In this document: positions 1-7,908 of the stretch, piece after piece
Position numbering within the stretch: position 1 is the stretch's first letter
How the letters are laid out: every line of letters starts with the position of its first letter
Assembly: GCF_002162315.1 (NCBI RefSeq)
Contig: NZ_CP021416.1
Span: 62,001 to 126,000 of the forward strand
Length of the DNA: 64,000 nt
Direction: 5' to 3'
DNA from: Sulfurospirillum diekertiae
GTDB taxonomy: Bacteria; Campylobacterota; Campylobacteria; Campylobacterales; Sulfurospirillaceae
Notes under the pieces: model-generated
Seen by the model: only the letters and a program-made list of their open reading frames with translations
Told to the model about the DNA's origin: nothing
The model's database searches: none
Made by a program: the position numbers and the translations under genes

Positions 1-1257
1 GATCAAAAGCAGTTTCAATCTTTAGGTGCTGGCAATATGTTTTCGCAGCTTCAAAAGCAAAGTGATATTCATATCGTCGAAATGACAGAAAATAAGCGTG
101 CGCAAACCGAATTGATGCGATCGCTTTATTCGTCTATCAAGAGCAAGGATTTAGAAGAGGCGTTCGGCATTTTAGAAAAGCATCAACGACTTCATGAAAC
201 GACAGATCTCGAGAAGATAAAAAACGAATACCTCAAAGATCGTCATGATACGTTGCTTCTTGTTGATACGAACGCAAATCGTAGAGCTTTAAACGAGTTA
301 ATCCGATCAGATCTCGTCGCTCAAAATGAAGTAACACAGTCTCAACCGTTATCTATCAAAGAGGCAATCAATCTAAACGAGATTGAAAAACACTACTCGA
401 GCAATTATCAAGTAGGTCAAATTGTTGTCGCACAAAACGCGTTTCAAGGATTTAGTGCCGGGCAAGAAGCAATGATCACCGCGATTGATCATCCATCCAA
501 TACGATCACGGTTACCAAAGATGAGCAAAGGATCAAAATTGATCTAAGCAAAGCTCACGCTCAAGCGATTCAAACCTTTGCTATTAAAGAAAAAGCGTTT
601 GGTATCGGCGACAAAATTGTTTTTACAAAAAACAATCGAAACCTCAAGTTTAGAAATGGTGAGACTGCTGTGATCCAAGCAATTCATGGGAATATCATCA
701 AAGTACAAAAGGGGAATAAAGAGTTGGCGTTTGATGCTTCCAAATATCCTTATATCGATCATGGATACGTGATTACAGCGCATAAAAGCCAAGGGCAAAC
801 AACCAGTAAGGTTATCGCTTTCACGAATGCCCAAATGGCCAATTTAAACCGCTTCTACGTGCAAATTACCAGGGCAAAACGTGATGCCTTAATCTATACC
901 AACAGCATAGCAACACTCAAGGAGAATACACAAAAAACACAAATTAAAACAAGTACCCTAGATTATTTTAGGTCGGCAATGCAGCATGAGGCACATACAA
1001 ATCATAACTACGAAAGGACATTCAATGAGCAAAAAGAACGAAGAATATCAAGAGGATCAACTCTTTCAATACTGGGAGACTATTGCACAAAGTGCAAAAT
1101 TGCACTCGCAGATCTTAGCCGACATCTTGGCTTATTTAAAAGAGATCGATCAGAGGCTTCAAGCACTCGAGGCAAAGATCAAATGAAAAATATCTTACTT
1201 AAAAATGAGCGCGAAAAAGCAGCTCAATCCATAACACAATCACGAGAAAGGAGATAG
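1..1257 (+). CDS. Conjugative relaxase/helicase (MobF/TraA type), C-terminal part
   Basis: The reading frame is open at base 1, so the N-terminal relaxase domain lies outside the window. What remains is the end of an SF1 helicase of the kind fused to MobF relaxases. The window opens in a GAGNMFSQLQ stretch that matches the region just after motif III. A motif V-like TAHKSQGQT is encoded near 772-805 and a motif VI-like YVQITRAKRDAL near 857-893. Such proteins nick transferred DNA at oriT and unwind it during conjugation. The last 75 residues are low in similarity to anything I know and overlap a better-looking small gene at 1025-1186, so the functional C-terminus may lie near base 1030. A coupling protein follows 2 bases after the stop, which fits a transfer operon. 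Confidence 0.8.
   Translation, partial: DQKQFQSLGAGNMFSQLQKQSDIHIVEMTENKRAQTELMRSLYSSIKSKDLEEAFGILEKHQRLHETTDLEKIKNEYLKDRHDTLLLVDTNANRRALNELIRSDLVAQNEVTQSQPLSIKEAINLNEIEKHYSSNYQVGQIVVAQNAFQGFSAGQEAMITAIDHPSNTITVTKDEQRIKIDLSKAHAQAIQTFAIKEKAFGIGDKIVFTKNNRNLKFRNGETAVIQAIHGNIIKVQKGNKELAFDASKYPYIDHGYVITAHKSQGQTTSKVIAFTNAQMANLNRFYVQITRAKRDALIYTNSIATLKENTQKTQIKTSTLDYFRSAMQHEAHTNHNYERTFNEQKERRISRGSTLSILGDYCTKCKIALADLSRHLGLFKRDRSEASSTRGKDQMKNILLKNEREKAAQSITQSRERR
1025..1186 (+). CDS. Small coiled-coil protein overlapping the helicase gene
   Basis: This 53-residue reading frame lies wholly inside the 3' end of the helicase gene, in another frame. Its ATG follows AAAGGA with a 6-base gap, a strong ribosome binding site. 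The product is acidic to neutral with a heptad-like C-terminal half (LADILAYLKEIDQRLQALEA), typical of a short coiled coil. In the same stretch the helicase frame reads like an antisense of composition (clusters of Ser, Arg, Cys), so this frame may be the one under selection. Its stop overlaps an ATG of the helicase frame (ATGA at 1183-1186). Function unknown; an accessory to the transfer machinery is a guess from position. Confidence 0.5.
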   Translation: MSKKNEEYQEDQLFQYWETIAQSAKLHSQILADILAYLKEIDQRLQALEAKIK

Positions 1258-1259
1258 TA

Positions 1260-2831
1260 ATGTCAACGATTTTATTATGTTTATTGTTTAATGCCGGTGC
1301 TTTATGGGTGTTCCAAAAAAATCTTCCAATACCAGGCGGCGCAGTCTTTATTCTACTTTGTATTGCGGAGTATCTAGCTTGGGCATTTATCTTTAAAATG
1401 CAAGAGTCGATCAATGGACGTATTTTTGATGATAAGGCGTGGGTAATGGGAAGTTATCCCAATTACTATGAGCAAACGGAAGGCAATCGATGGACGGCTT
1501 CCCAACGAGTTAAAGAAATTATGTCAAAAGGTGAATTGTTTCTGGATCAGTTTCGATTTGATGATAGCGTTTTATATCGTTTATCAACGGTTTATGGGTT
1601 TGAAAAACGATTTAGTAATTTTGAGTGTTATACAGATCCGACAGACTTTACTCAGTCGGGGATTATATTTGGAGGTATGGGATCAGGAAAAACAGAATTT
1701 TACCACTCGATTATCGCTCAAGATAAGTTCGATCGTGTCATTGCCTATGATACAAAAGGTGATCTTGTTCAAAAGCATTATAGCTCGTTGAAAGATATCA
1801 TCCTCAACCCGTATGATCAACGAAGCCATATTTGGAATCCTTTCGAAGAAGCTAAAACGAGTCCCTTTGTAACAGAGATATTCTTAACCAATCTTTTCAA
1901 TGCGTTAAGTGGCACGCAAAAAGACTTTTTTAGTGCAAGTTCCAAACAACGCTATATGAAGCTTTTTAACGATATTCTTTACAACAATAGTGAACTTTCA
2001 TCGAATGAGCAGTTTGATCTTTTCATTCAGCAGCTTAAAGAGTATTTCGAAGAAAATAAAAATCATGAAAGACGTAGTGAAGCAGATGTTGCCAGTACGA
2101 TGCATTTGACGTTTGAATTTTTTGATTATATGAACTTTTGTATTCAAAATGGCAGCCCTACTTTTACGATCAAAGAATATCTCTCTCGTAAGAGCTGCAA
2201 GCTCTTCTTACTCTCTAGGGATGATCAGCGCTCAAAACTTACCCCGTTTTTTACTGGCTTTTTGGCCGCTTTGACGGCTGTCATGTTAAGCCAAGAAGAT
2301 CAAAAAACCTCTCTCACTCTCTTTGCTCTTGATGAGTACCTCTCTTTTGCTCAAAACCTCGATAGTGAAACAATAGAAGGGTTACATACCAGGATTAGAA
2401 GTAAAGGCGGTTGTTTGCTCCCGGGTGTACAATATTTCCCAGAGCAAAGCAACAAAGCGGACAGTGCTCAAGGGATTACGCAAAAGATGTTAAACTCGGC
2501 TGCATATTGGTTTTTATTTCAAGGTGTGGATGAATATACACTTAAAAAAATCAATAATACAATCGGTAAAGTACGTTATAGAAAAGAGCAGATTAGGGAG
2601 CAACTTGTCGCTGATCCATTAAATCGTAAAAATTACCAAATTGAAGAATCGGATCTTCTAAACACCAGTTTGTTTCAGTCGTTAGGCCAGAATTACGAGC
2701 ATATCACGTTTGTGCCATCGAAACGAATTTTGTATAAAGGGTATACACCAAAAGCGGAATTACCAAGTAAAAAAGCAAACTACATTCAAAGTGAGAATAT
2801 TGAAAGATATTATCGGGAAGTACGGGTATAA
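1260..2831 (+). CDS. Type IV coupling protein, TraD/VirD4 family
   Basis: This 523-residue membrane ATPase would link the relaxosome to a type IV secretion channel and pump DNA into it. Two hydrophobic segments occupy about residues 3-18 and 26-46, as in TraD/TrwB, followed by a cytoplasmic ATPase. Walker A is GGMGSGKT near residues 138-145 and Walker B is LFALDEYL near residue 355. The start has a good AAGGAG and lies two bases after the helicase stop, so the genes are co-transcribed. A perfect inverted repeat follows the stop. It is shorter than F-plasmid TraD, lacking the long C-terminal tail. Family assignment is firm; the cognate conjugation system lies upstream of the window. Confidence 0.88.
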   Translation: MSTILLCLLFNAGALWVFQKNLPIPGGAVFILLCIAEYLAWAFIFKMQESINGRIFDDKAWVMGSYPNYYEQTEGNRWTASQRVKEIMSKGELFLDQFRFDDSVLYRLSTVYGFEKRFSNFECYTDPTDFTQSGIIFGGMGSGKTEFYHSIIAQDKFDRVIAYDTKGDLVQKHYSSLKDIILNPYDQRSHIWNPFEEAKTSPFVTEIFLTNLFNALSGTQKDFFSASSKQRYMKLFNDILYNNSELSSNEQFDLFIQQLKEYFEENKNHERRSEADVASTMHLTFEFFDYMNFCIQNGSPTFTIKEYLSRKSCKLFLLSRDDQRSKLTPFFTGFLAALTAVMLSQEDQKTSLTLFALDEYLSFAQNLDSETIEGLHTRIRSKGGCLLPGVQYFPEQSNKADSAQGITQKMLNSAAYWFLFQGVDEYTLKKINNTIGKVRYRKEQIREQLVADPLNRKNYQIEESDLLNTSLFQSLGQNYEHITFVPSKRILYKGYTPKAELPSKKANYIQSENIERYYREVRV

Positions 2832-2836
2832 GTAAG

Positions 2837-2860
2837 GATAAGGGAGACTTCTCCCTTATC
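2837..2860. terminator. Perfect hairpin between convergent genes
   Basis: An 11-base stem (GATAAGGGAGA and its exact complement) encloses only two bases. It sits between the end of the coupling protein gene and the end of the toxin gene on the other strand, so it could stop transcription from both sides. No long T-run follows on the plus strand. Confidence 0.55.
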
Positions 2861-2876
2861 TGTTAGAATTTGTAAT

Positions 2877-3575
2877 CTAAATAATTTTCCCAAGCGCTTG
2901 TTTAATAGATATAGGTGCATTTTTTGCAACGTTTACGTAAAATTTTATAGGCTCAACGAGGTCGATTTCATCTAAATATTTTTGAGTGTCGAGTCTTGAG
3001 AGGGCATCATGTAAGTCATGTAAATCTTGAAGCGTAACGGCCTCAGAGTTTAAAAGCTTCTCAAAAATAGATGCATCATGATAAAGCGCAACACTTAGGT
3101 CGATAATATCTCTTGATTTATTTTGATCTTTTCTATAGACGATTTTCTTTGCCAGAATATCTTCCAAACTTTCAACATAAATACTCTCATGAAAAAAAGT
3201 GTGACTATCATCGATGATTGCATGACCTATAAAATCTTGTGATACTAAAATGTCAATTTTGATATTTTCTTTCGTGAGCAGCCTAATGTGATTGGCTAGA
3301 TCAATATACTTTACAGTACTAAACAAGCGTGAGTCTTCCAACCAATGCTTTGGACTTAAGTAACCCAGTATTTGCGGATCAGTCACGAATAGATCAATAT
3401 CAAAACTTTTTCGATGTTGGAAATGATAAATCGCTAATGCTGTTCCACCGCCGAATCTTATAAAAGAGAGATCGTTATTCGGTAGCAGTTCTTTACACTC
3501 ACCGATGAGATCATTAAGTGCTTTAATTTGTTTAGCATATGTTTCAAGAATGAAAGAGTGTGTTTTAGTATCCAT
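2877..3575 (-). CDS. Nucleotidyltransferase toxin, AbiEii/DUF1814 family
   Basis: A 232-residue protein with the DNA polymerase beta-like nucleotidyltransferase signature: GGGTALA at residues 42-48, followed by DID at 59-61 and a third acidic residue in KIDIL near 112-116. Family members act as the toxin of type IV or type VII toxin-antitoxin and abortive infection systems, transferring nucleotides to tRNA or other targets. The gene starts inside the end of the upstream HTH gene (11-base overlap), the usual antitoxin-first order with translational coupling. Located next to conjugation genes, it probably stabilises the mobile element. The substrate cannot be told from sequence. Confidence 0.8.
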   Translation of the reverse strand: MDTKTHSFILETYAKQIKALNDLIGECKELLPNNDLSFIRFGGGTALAIYHFQHRKSFDIDLFVTDPQILGYLSPKHWLEDSRLFSTVKYIDLANHIRLLTKENIKIDILVSQDFIGHAIIDDSHTFFHESIYVESLEDILAKKIVYRKDQNKSRDIIDLSVALYHDASIFEKLLNSEAVTLQDLHDLHDALSRLDTQKYLDEIDLVEPIKFYVNVAKNAPISIKQALGKII

Positions 3576-3948
3576 GATGGAGTACTTTATTGACTTTTTT
3601 CATCGGTATTTTAAAGTGGATCGCAAAATCTTCTATCTCTTCTTTGAGAGCTTCTGTTTTAATAATGTCCAAGGCGTATTTTTCAATAGGCTTTTCAGGA
3701 GTTTTTCCCATAAGAAGCTTTTTAATATCATTGGCTCCAAGATGCTTATCTTCATTACCGATAGAAGCATTGACTGTTGATACTAGCATATCGTAAGCTG
3801 TTGCTGACTTGTATAAGTTTAAGATAGATTCTTTATCGACATGTGTTAAAAAATCAGCGAGTATTTTTTTGGAATGCCCCTCTTTTTTCCATTCATTGAG
3901 AGTCGATTGAGGAACACCAAAGATATCAGCGATCTCTTTTGCTTTCAT
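3565..3948 (-). CDS. HTH antitoxin partner of the nucleotidyltransferase toxin
   Basis: A 127-residue protein whose first 23 residues form a helix-turn-helix (IADIFGVPQSTLNEWKKEG); the rest is helical and charged with no domain I recognise. It precedes and overlaps the toxin gene, has a strong AAAGGAG 5 bases before its ATG, and is driven by a near-ideal promoter with a palindrome in the spacer, so it is likely to be the antitoxin and the autorepressor. It is much smaller than classical AbiEi antitoxins (winged helix, about 200 residues), so this looks like a different pairing for the DUF1814 toxin. Antitoxin role is inferred from operon layout. Confidence 0.65.
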   Translation of the reverse strand: MKAKEIADIFGVPQSTLNEWKKEGHSKKILADFLTHVDKESILNLYKSATAYDMLVSTVNASIGNEDKHLGANDIKKLLMGKTPEKPIEKYALDIIKTEALKEEIEDFAIHFKIPMKKVNKVLHHGY

Positions 3949-3969
3949 TGGAACTCCTTTTTTATTTAA

Positions 3970-3998
3970 ATTATACGACTATCGTAGTTTTTTGTCAA
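3970..3998 (-). promoter_or_regulatory. Consensus sigma-70 promoter with operator palindrome for the toxin-antitoxin operon
   Basis: On the minus strand TTGACA (3993-3998) and TATAAT (3970-3975) are both perfect and 17 bases apart. The palindrome TACGA-N3-TCGTA (3974-3986) overlaps the -10 box and the spacer, so a protein bound there would block RNA polymerase. The transcript would start about 15 bases before the antitoxin ATG. Binding by the HTH antitoxin is inferred. Confidence 0.8.
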
Positions 3999-4269
3999 TA
4001 ATTATATATAAACTTTATGAGTTCTTGATTTTGAGAAAATTAAATAGTATGAAATTGACATAATATACAACGCTACGTAACGCTATTTCGCAGTTTAAAA
4101 TCTGTTAATTTATGCATTTCTAGTGTCTTATATTGATAAATTATTAAATGATGAATGCAGTTAATTTATCATTAGAAGATATGGATTTTGTTGATTTTGT
4201 GGGGAGTATGTGGGATAAAATATTTGAGTTTGTTTTAAAAGCTCGTAGTTTAGGGAGTTTAAGGATTAG
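3999..4269. other. AT-rich boundary between mobile element and tRNA operon
   Basis: About 270 bases without a convincing gene. It holds two copies of AACGCTA separated by four bases near 4070-4090 and a 47-codon frame (4148-4291) that runs into the tRNA-Ser gene and has no ribosome binding site. This is where the end of the integrated element and its attachment site would be expected, abutting the 3' end of tRNA-Ser. No duplicate of the tRNA end is visible inside the window. Confidence 0.4.
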
Positions 4270-4357
4270 TGGCCGGGAGAGAGGGATTTGAACCCCCGGA
4301 GGTATTACCCTCAACGGTTTTCAAGACCGCCGCATTAAGCCGCTCTGCCATCTCCCG
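4270..4357 (-). tRNA. tRNA-Ser (anticodon TGA)
   Basis: Eighty-eight bases including an encoded CCA. Acceptor arms CGGGAGA and TCTCCCG pair fully, there is a long variable arm, and the anticodon loop CTTGAAA gives TGA. It is the last gene of a four-tRNA operon; its 3' end faces the conjugative element, making it the probable integration target. Confidence 0.96.
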
Positions 4358-4391
4358 ACAGAAAGTTTGTAGATGATACATAATACAAAGG

Positions 4392-4465
4392 TGGAGGCGA
4401 CACCCGGATTTGAACCGGGGATCAAGGCTTTGCAGGCCCATGCCTTACCGCTTGGCTATATCGCC
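4392..4465 (-). tRNA. tRNA-Cys (anticodon GCA)
   Basis: Seventy-four bases including encoded CCA. The acceptor stem GGCGATA pairs with TGTCGCC with one wobble; the anticodon loop contains GCA. Third gene of the tRNA operon. Confidence 0.96.
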
Positions 4466-4487
4466 ACCGTATTTCTCTATATCGAGG

Positions 4488-4574
4488 TGGTGCCCGGAGC
4501 CGGATTTGAACCGGCACACCCAAACGGGCGAGGGATTTTAAGTCCCTTGCGTCTACCAGTTTCGCCATCCGGGC
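4488..4574 (-). tRNA. tRNA-Leu (anticodon TAA)
   Basis: Eighty-seven bases including encoded CCA. Acceptor stem GCCCGGA/TCCGGGC, long variable arm as expected for class II tRNA, anticodon loop CTTAAAA giving TAA. Second gene of the operon. Confidence 0.96.
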
Positions 4575-4602
4575 AACGCGTTTCTTTTTTAAAAAAACTA
4601 AA

Positions 4603-4677
<75 letters not shown>

Positions 4678-4695
4678 ATCTAAAAAAGAGATGAG

Positions 4696-4724
4696 AGTAT
4701 AGCAGTTTTTTTTTAGAATGTAAA
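4696..4724 (-). promoter_or_regulatory. Promoter of the Gly-Leu-Cys-Ser tRNA operon
   Basis: On the minus strand TTTACA (4719-4724) and TATACT (4696-4701) are 17 bases apart and lie about 20 bases before the tRNA-Gly 5' end. The spacer contains an A-tract. Confidence 0.75.
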
Positions 4725-4806
4725 GTGTTATGGACTAAATTCTTTACATGTAAGCTTTTTTAGAGCGGTTTTGCTATAATCTAAAAAATTTTTTTAAGGA
4801 AGATTG

Positions 4807-6490
4807 ATGCGTAGTGATCAAGTCAAAAAAAGGGTATAACAGAGCGCCACATCGAAGTTTGTTTCGAGCAACAGGTTTAAAAGATGAAGATTTTAATAAA
4901 CCATTTATTGGAGTAGCAAACTCTTATATTGATATTATTCCAGGGCACTTCTTTTTACATGAGTATGGTGTCATCATTAAAGATGAGATTCGCAAGAATG
5001 GTTGTGTGCCGTTTGAGTTCAATACGATTGGCGTGGATGATGGTATTGCAATGGGGCACGATGGTATGCTCTATTCTCTTCCTAGTCGTGAGTTGATTGC
5101 AAACTCTATTGAGACTATGATGAATGCGCACATGCTTGATGCGATGATTTGTATCCCAAACTGCGACAAAATCGTTCCTGGAATGATTATGGGAGCACTG
5201 CGTGTCAATGTTCCAACGGTCTTTGTCAGTGGTGGCCCAATGAAAAAAGGGTATACCAAAGAAGGATCCCCTCTTGATTTAAATTCTGCCTTTGAAGCGG
5301 TTGGCAAGTTTGAAAAAGGGGATATTACCGAATCTGAACTAACGGATATTGAGTGCAATGCCTGTCCAAGTGGTGGTAGCTGTTCAGGAATGTTTACGGC
5401 CAATAGTATGAATACCCTTATGGAAGCGATGGGGATAGCACTTCCTGGTAATGGTACAATCCCCGCTTTGACCCCTGAGCGTGAGGTACTTTTACGCGCT
5501 GCGGCAAAACGCATCTGTGAAATCGCCATTGACGATCGCTTTAAAATCCGTAATATACTTAATGAAAAAGCCGTACGTAATGCGTTTGCGATTGATATGG
5601 CAATGGGTGGAAGTTCCAATACCGTTTTGCACATGTTGGCGATTGCTAAAGAAGCGGGTGTGAAATTTGCGATTAAAGACATCAATGAGATCAGCAAAAA
5701 TGTTTCGCATATCGCTAAAATCTCCCCTTCTCTCTCAACGGTTCATATGGAAGACATCAACCGCGCTGGGGGTATGAATGCCGTGATGAAAGAGGTCAGC
5801 AGACGCGATAATGGCATTTTGCATTTAGATAACCTAACGGTGACGGGTGAAACCATTGGTGAGCGCATCGCCAATGCGGAGATTAAAGACACCACCATCA
5901 TTCATACCCTTGAGAATCCTTACTCAAAAGTGGGTGGACTTGCCATCTTATTTGGCAATTTGGCTGAAGAAGGGTGTGTCATTAAAACCGCAGGTATTGT
6001 GGGTGCTCGTCAATTTATTGGTAAAGCAGTCTGTTTTGACTCTCAGCAAGAAGCGCTTGCGGGCATTGTGGGTGGAAAAGTCACAAAAGGTAATGTGGTC
6101 GTCATTCGTTATGAAGGTCCTCGTGGAGGCCCTGGTATGCAAGAGATGCTCTCTCCTACGAGTTTAATTATGGGAATGGGACTGGGTGCGGATGTGGCAC
6201 TGATTACTGACGGACGTTTTTCAGGTGCTACCAGAGGTCTTAGTATTGGTCATGTGAGCCCAGAGGCAGCGGAAGGTGGACTTATCGGTCTTTTGCACGA
6301 TGGTGATACTATACAGATCGATGTTGATGCCTATACGATTGAAGCGTTGATTGATGAAGATGAACTAGCGCGTCGTAAAGCGACATTTAAACCTAACGTG
6401 AAAACCATTCATGGCAGTTGGTTGAAACAATATCGCCAACTGGTGACCAATGCCAGCAATGGTGCCGTTTTACGTACTGAAGAGGCGTAA
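4807..6490 (+). CDS. ilvD: Dihydroxy-acid dehydratase, with apparent frameshift near the start
   Basis: IlvD dehydrates dihydroxy acids in valine and isoleucine synthesis and carries an Fe-S cluster; cysteines lie in CIPNCDK and [11 protein letters not shown]. Length of about 560 residues is normal. The ATG at 4807 has an AAGGA 7 bases upstream and begins the family N-terminus (MRSDQVKK), but after an A7 run (4825-4831) the frame runs into a stop at 4837. Removing one A gives [17 protein letters not shown], which is what the family has. As written, translation could only begin at GTG 4814, which lacks a suitably spaced site. A TATAAT for the gene lies at 4775-4780. The shift is either a sequencing error or slippage; marC overlaps the stop by TAATG. 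Confidence 0.92.
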
Positions 6491-7128
6491 TGGCAGATTT
6501 TTTTAATTTATTATTGCAACATACCATCACAATGATGGCAATTGTAGATCCTTTAGGAGTGAGTGCGATTATGCTCTCACTCCTACCTCAAAGCACAACC
6601 AAAGAGCATATTAATAAGATTGCTTGGAAAGCGACAATGACCATCATAGTGGCTTTTTTTGTGGTTTTACTTACGGGTAATTTTTTGCTCAATCTTTTTG
6701 GTATCGAAATTGATTCACTTAAAGTGATGGGTGGAATTATTTTGTTGCTTACTGCCATTAAAATGGTTCAAGGCTCGATAGAGTCCAAAAATCAAACCGA
6801 AGAAGAGCGCGAAGAGGCAATCAAAAACGATGAGTTTTCGGTGATACCTTTAGGTATTCCTATTACTTTCGGCCCTGGTATTTTTGCGACGATTATTATT
6901 CTACGTGGGCATAGTGAGGGTGTTATTTCTCTTGCAGCACTTATTATTGCTTATTTAATTGTAGCTCTAAGTGTTTATCTTGCTTTTAAAAATAGTATCT
7001 ATATCCGCCATTATTTAGGGATAACTGGGCAAAAAATTGTCAGCCGTTTAATGGGACTCATCGTAGGAGCAATTGCGGTGCAGTTCATTGTGGGTGGTGT
7101 GAGTGTGCTTGCAAAACATTACATGTAA
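6490..7128 (+). CDS. MarC family integral membrane protein (UPF0056)
   Basis: A 212-residue protein with six predicted membrane helices and the family sequence MMAIVDPLGVSAIML near the N-terminus, a polar charged loop (ESKNQTEEEREEA) at about residues 98-110, and IPLGIPITFGPG in the second half. MarC proteins are inner membrane proteins of uncertain function; an early link to multiple antibiotic resistance was not upheld. The start overlaps the ilvD stop (TAATG), so it is translationally coupled to ilvD. The stop codon is part of a TTACATGTAA palindrome. Confidence 0.88.
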   Translation: MADFFNLLLQHTITMMAIVDPLGVSAIMLSLLPQSTTKEHINKIAWKATMTIIVAFFVVLLTGNFLLNLFGIEIDSLKVMGGIILLLTAIKMVQGSIESKNQTEEEREEAIKNDEFSVIPLGIPITFGPGIFATIIILRGHSEGVISLAALIIAYLIVALSVYLAFKNSIYIRHYLGITGQKIVSRLMGLIVGAIAVQFIVGGVSVLAKHYM

Positions 7129-7137
7129 GGATTTTTC

Positions 7138-7338
7138 ATGAACCAAGGTGGTTGGACGTGCCCTCATGATGTCGAAGGCGTTTGTGATATTATCAAAAAA
7201 GAGTGTGATCCAGGAGACAAAGGATGTGTCCTTTATGGCAAAGCCAAATTTGCCTGTGAAGATTCCCCTTCCAATGAAGCATTTGAAAAGCGGATGGAAC
7301 GTAAAATGCGTGAAATATTGGAAGGAGATACATTATAG
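7138..7338 (+). CDS. Small cysteine-rich conserved hypothetical protein
   Basis: A 66-residue soluble protein with five cysteines, among them TCPHDVEGVC and CDPGDKGC, and a charged helical C-terminus. The cysteine spacing suggests a small metal-binding fold, but I recognise no domain. The ATG follows AAGGATTTTTC, a usable ribosome binding site, 9 bases after marC, so it is probably the third gene of the ilvD-marC operon. A strong hairpin after its stop ends the transcript. Confidence 0.7.
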   Translation: MNQGGWTCPHDVEGVCDIIKKECDPGDKGCVLYGKAKFACEDSPSNEAFEKRMERKMREILEGDTL

Positions 7339-7355
7339 AGTATCTTCTAGTATCG

Positions 7356-7402
7356 TATAAAAGAAGTCAATTGGTAAAATTTGCCAATCAACTTCTTTTA
7401 TA
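7356..7402. terminator. Bidirectional terminator hairpin
   Basis: A perfect 12-base stem (TATAAAAGAAGT with its complement at 7391-7402) is followed inward by a 2x2 internal loop and a 5-base stem ATTGG/CCAAT. It lies between the stop at 7338 on the plus strand and the stop at 7422 on the minus strand and has T-rich or A-rich flanks on both sides, so it can serve both convergent genes. Confidence 0.75.
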
Positions 7403-7421
7403 AGAATTAACTTTCAGTATA

Positions 7422-7526
7422 TTATAGTGATTGTGTTTGGGCTAAATAGACAAAGCCAGCAGCAAATAAAACAGCATTTAGAAGAGTCATAGCCAATCCA
7501 ACTTTTACAATACTTAACTTTTTCAT
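7422..7526 (-). CDS. Small single-helix membrane protein, 34 residues
   Basis: The reading frame starts with MKKLSIVKVGLAMTLL and has one hydrophobic helix at about residues 5-28 preceded by lysines, then a short polar tail. Its ATG has AAAGGAG with an 8-base gap. A TATAAT lies at 7554-7559 on the same strand, about 28 bases before the start, and the bidirectional hairpin at 7356-7402 ends the unit. It could be a regulatory small membrane protein; no family known to me. The ribosome binding site, promoter and terminator together make a real gene likely. Confidence 0.6.
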   Translation of the reverse strand: MKKLSIVKVGLAMTLLNAVLFAAGFVYLAQTQSL

Positions 7527-7908
7527 CTTGGTAGCTCCTTTTTTGTTTTCGGAATTATACGTTAATAAAACTTAATTAAAAATAAATTAATTAAAAATAA
7601 ATTTCTTTTTATAAAAAAATGGTAACATTTCTACACTTTATTTTTAATTAAATTAATAATACTAAAAATATATATTAAGTTATAAATAAGTTAAAAGCAG
7701 ATTTTGTTGATATACTGAATAATTCTTTTTAGTGATATACCGTGAAAATATGTATTAACGCTATGCTATAAAATATACATTGTAATGATGATAACATGAA
7801 AAAATAAAGCTCATGGAAGATTGTTTTAAGAGGTCTATAGTGATACCTCATAGGAAAAAGAGCAAAATTAAGATAAAATTGCACATTTAAAACCTCAGGA
7901 GCGATACA
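7527..7908. other. AT-rich divergent intergenic region with tandem repeat
   Basis: This region separates the minus-strand small membrane protein gene from galU. It holds a TATAAT for the former (7554-7559), two head-to-tail copies of the 15-base unit TTAATTAAAAATAAA (7572-7601), and a TAAAAT (7874-7879) suited to galU. A weak GAGGT/ACCTC hairpin lies near 7830. I see no further gene. Confidence 0.6.

Noticed and set aside
3008-3026. Two CATGTAA strings close together that look like the iterated palindrome.
   Set aside because: They lack the palindromic left half (TCATGTAA rather than TACATGTAA) and lie in the toxin gene, so they were not counted.
4148-4291. A 47-codon frame between the toxin-antitoxin operon and tRNA-Ser.
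   Set aside because: No ribosome binding site, and its last eight codons lie inside the tRNA gene. It may be chance, or a remnant cut by integration.
4743-4754. TTTACATGTAAG between the tRNA and ilvD promoters as a CRP/FNR-type operator.
   Set aside because: It does not fit TTGAT-N4-ATCAA or TTAAC-N4-GTTAA, and identical copies occur within coding regions, so a specific operator role is unlikely.
5071-5697. Long antisense frame of 208 codons in ilvD.
   Set aside because: It mirrors the codon pattern of a well-conserved gene and has no start signals.
7572-7601. Two 15-base tandem units as a CRISPR or phase-variable repeat.
   Set aside because: Only two AT-rich copies without spacers, and not in a coding region. 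No CRISPR array was seen anywhere in the window.
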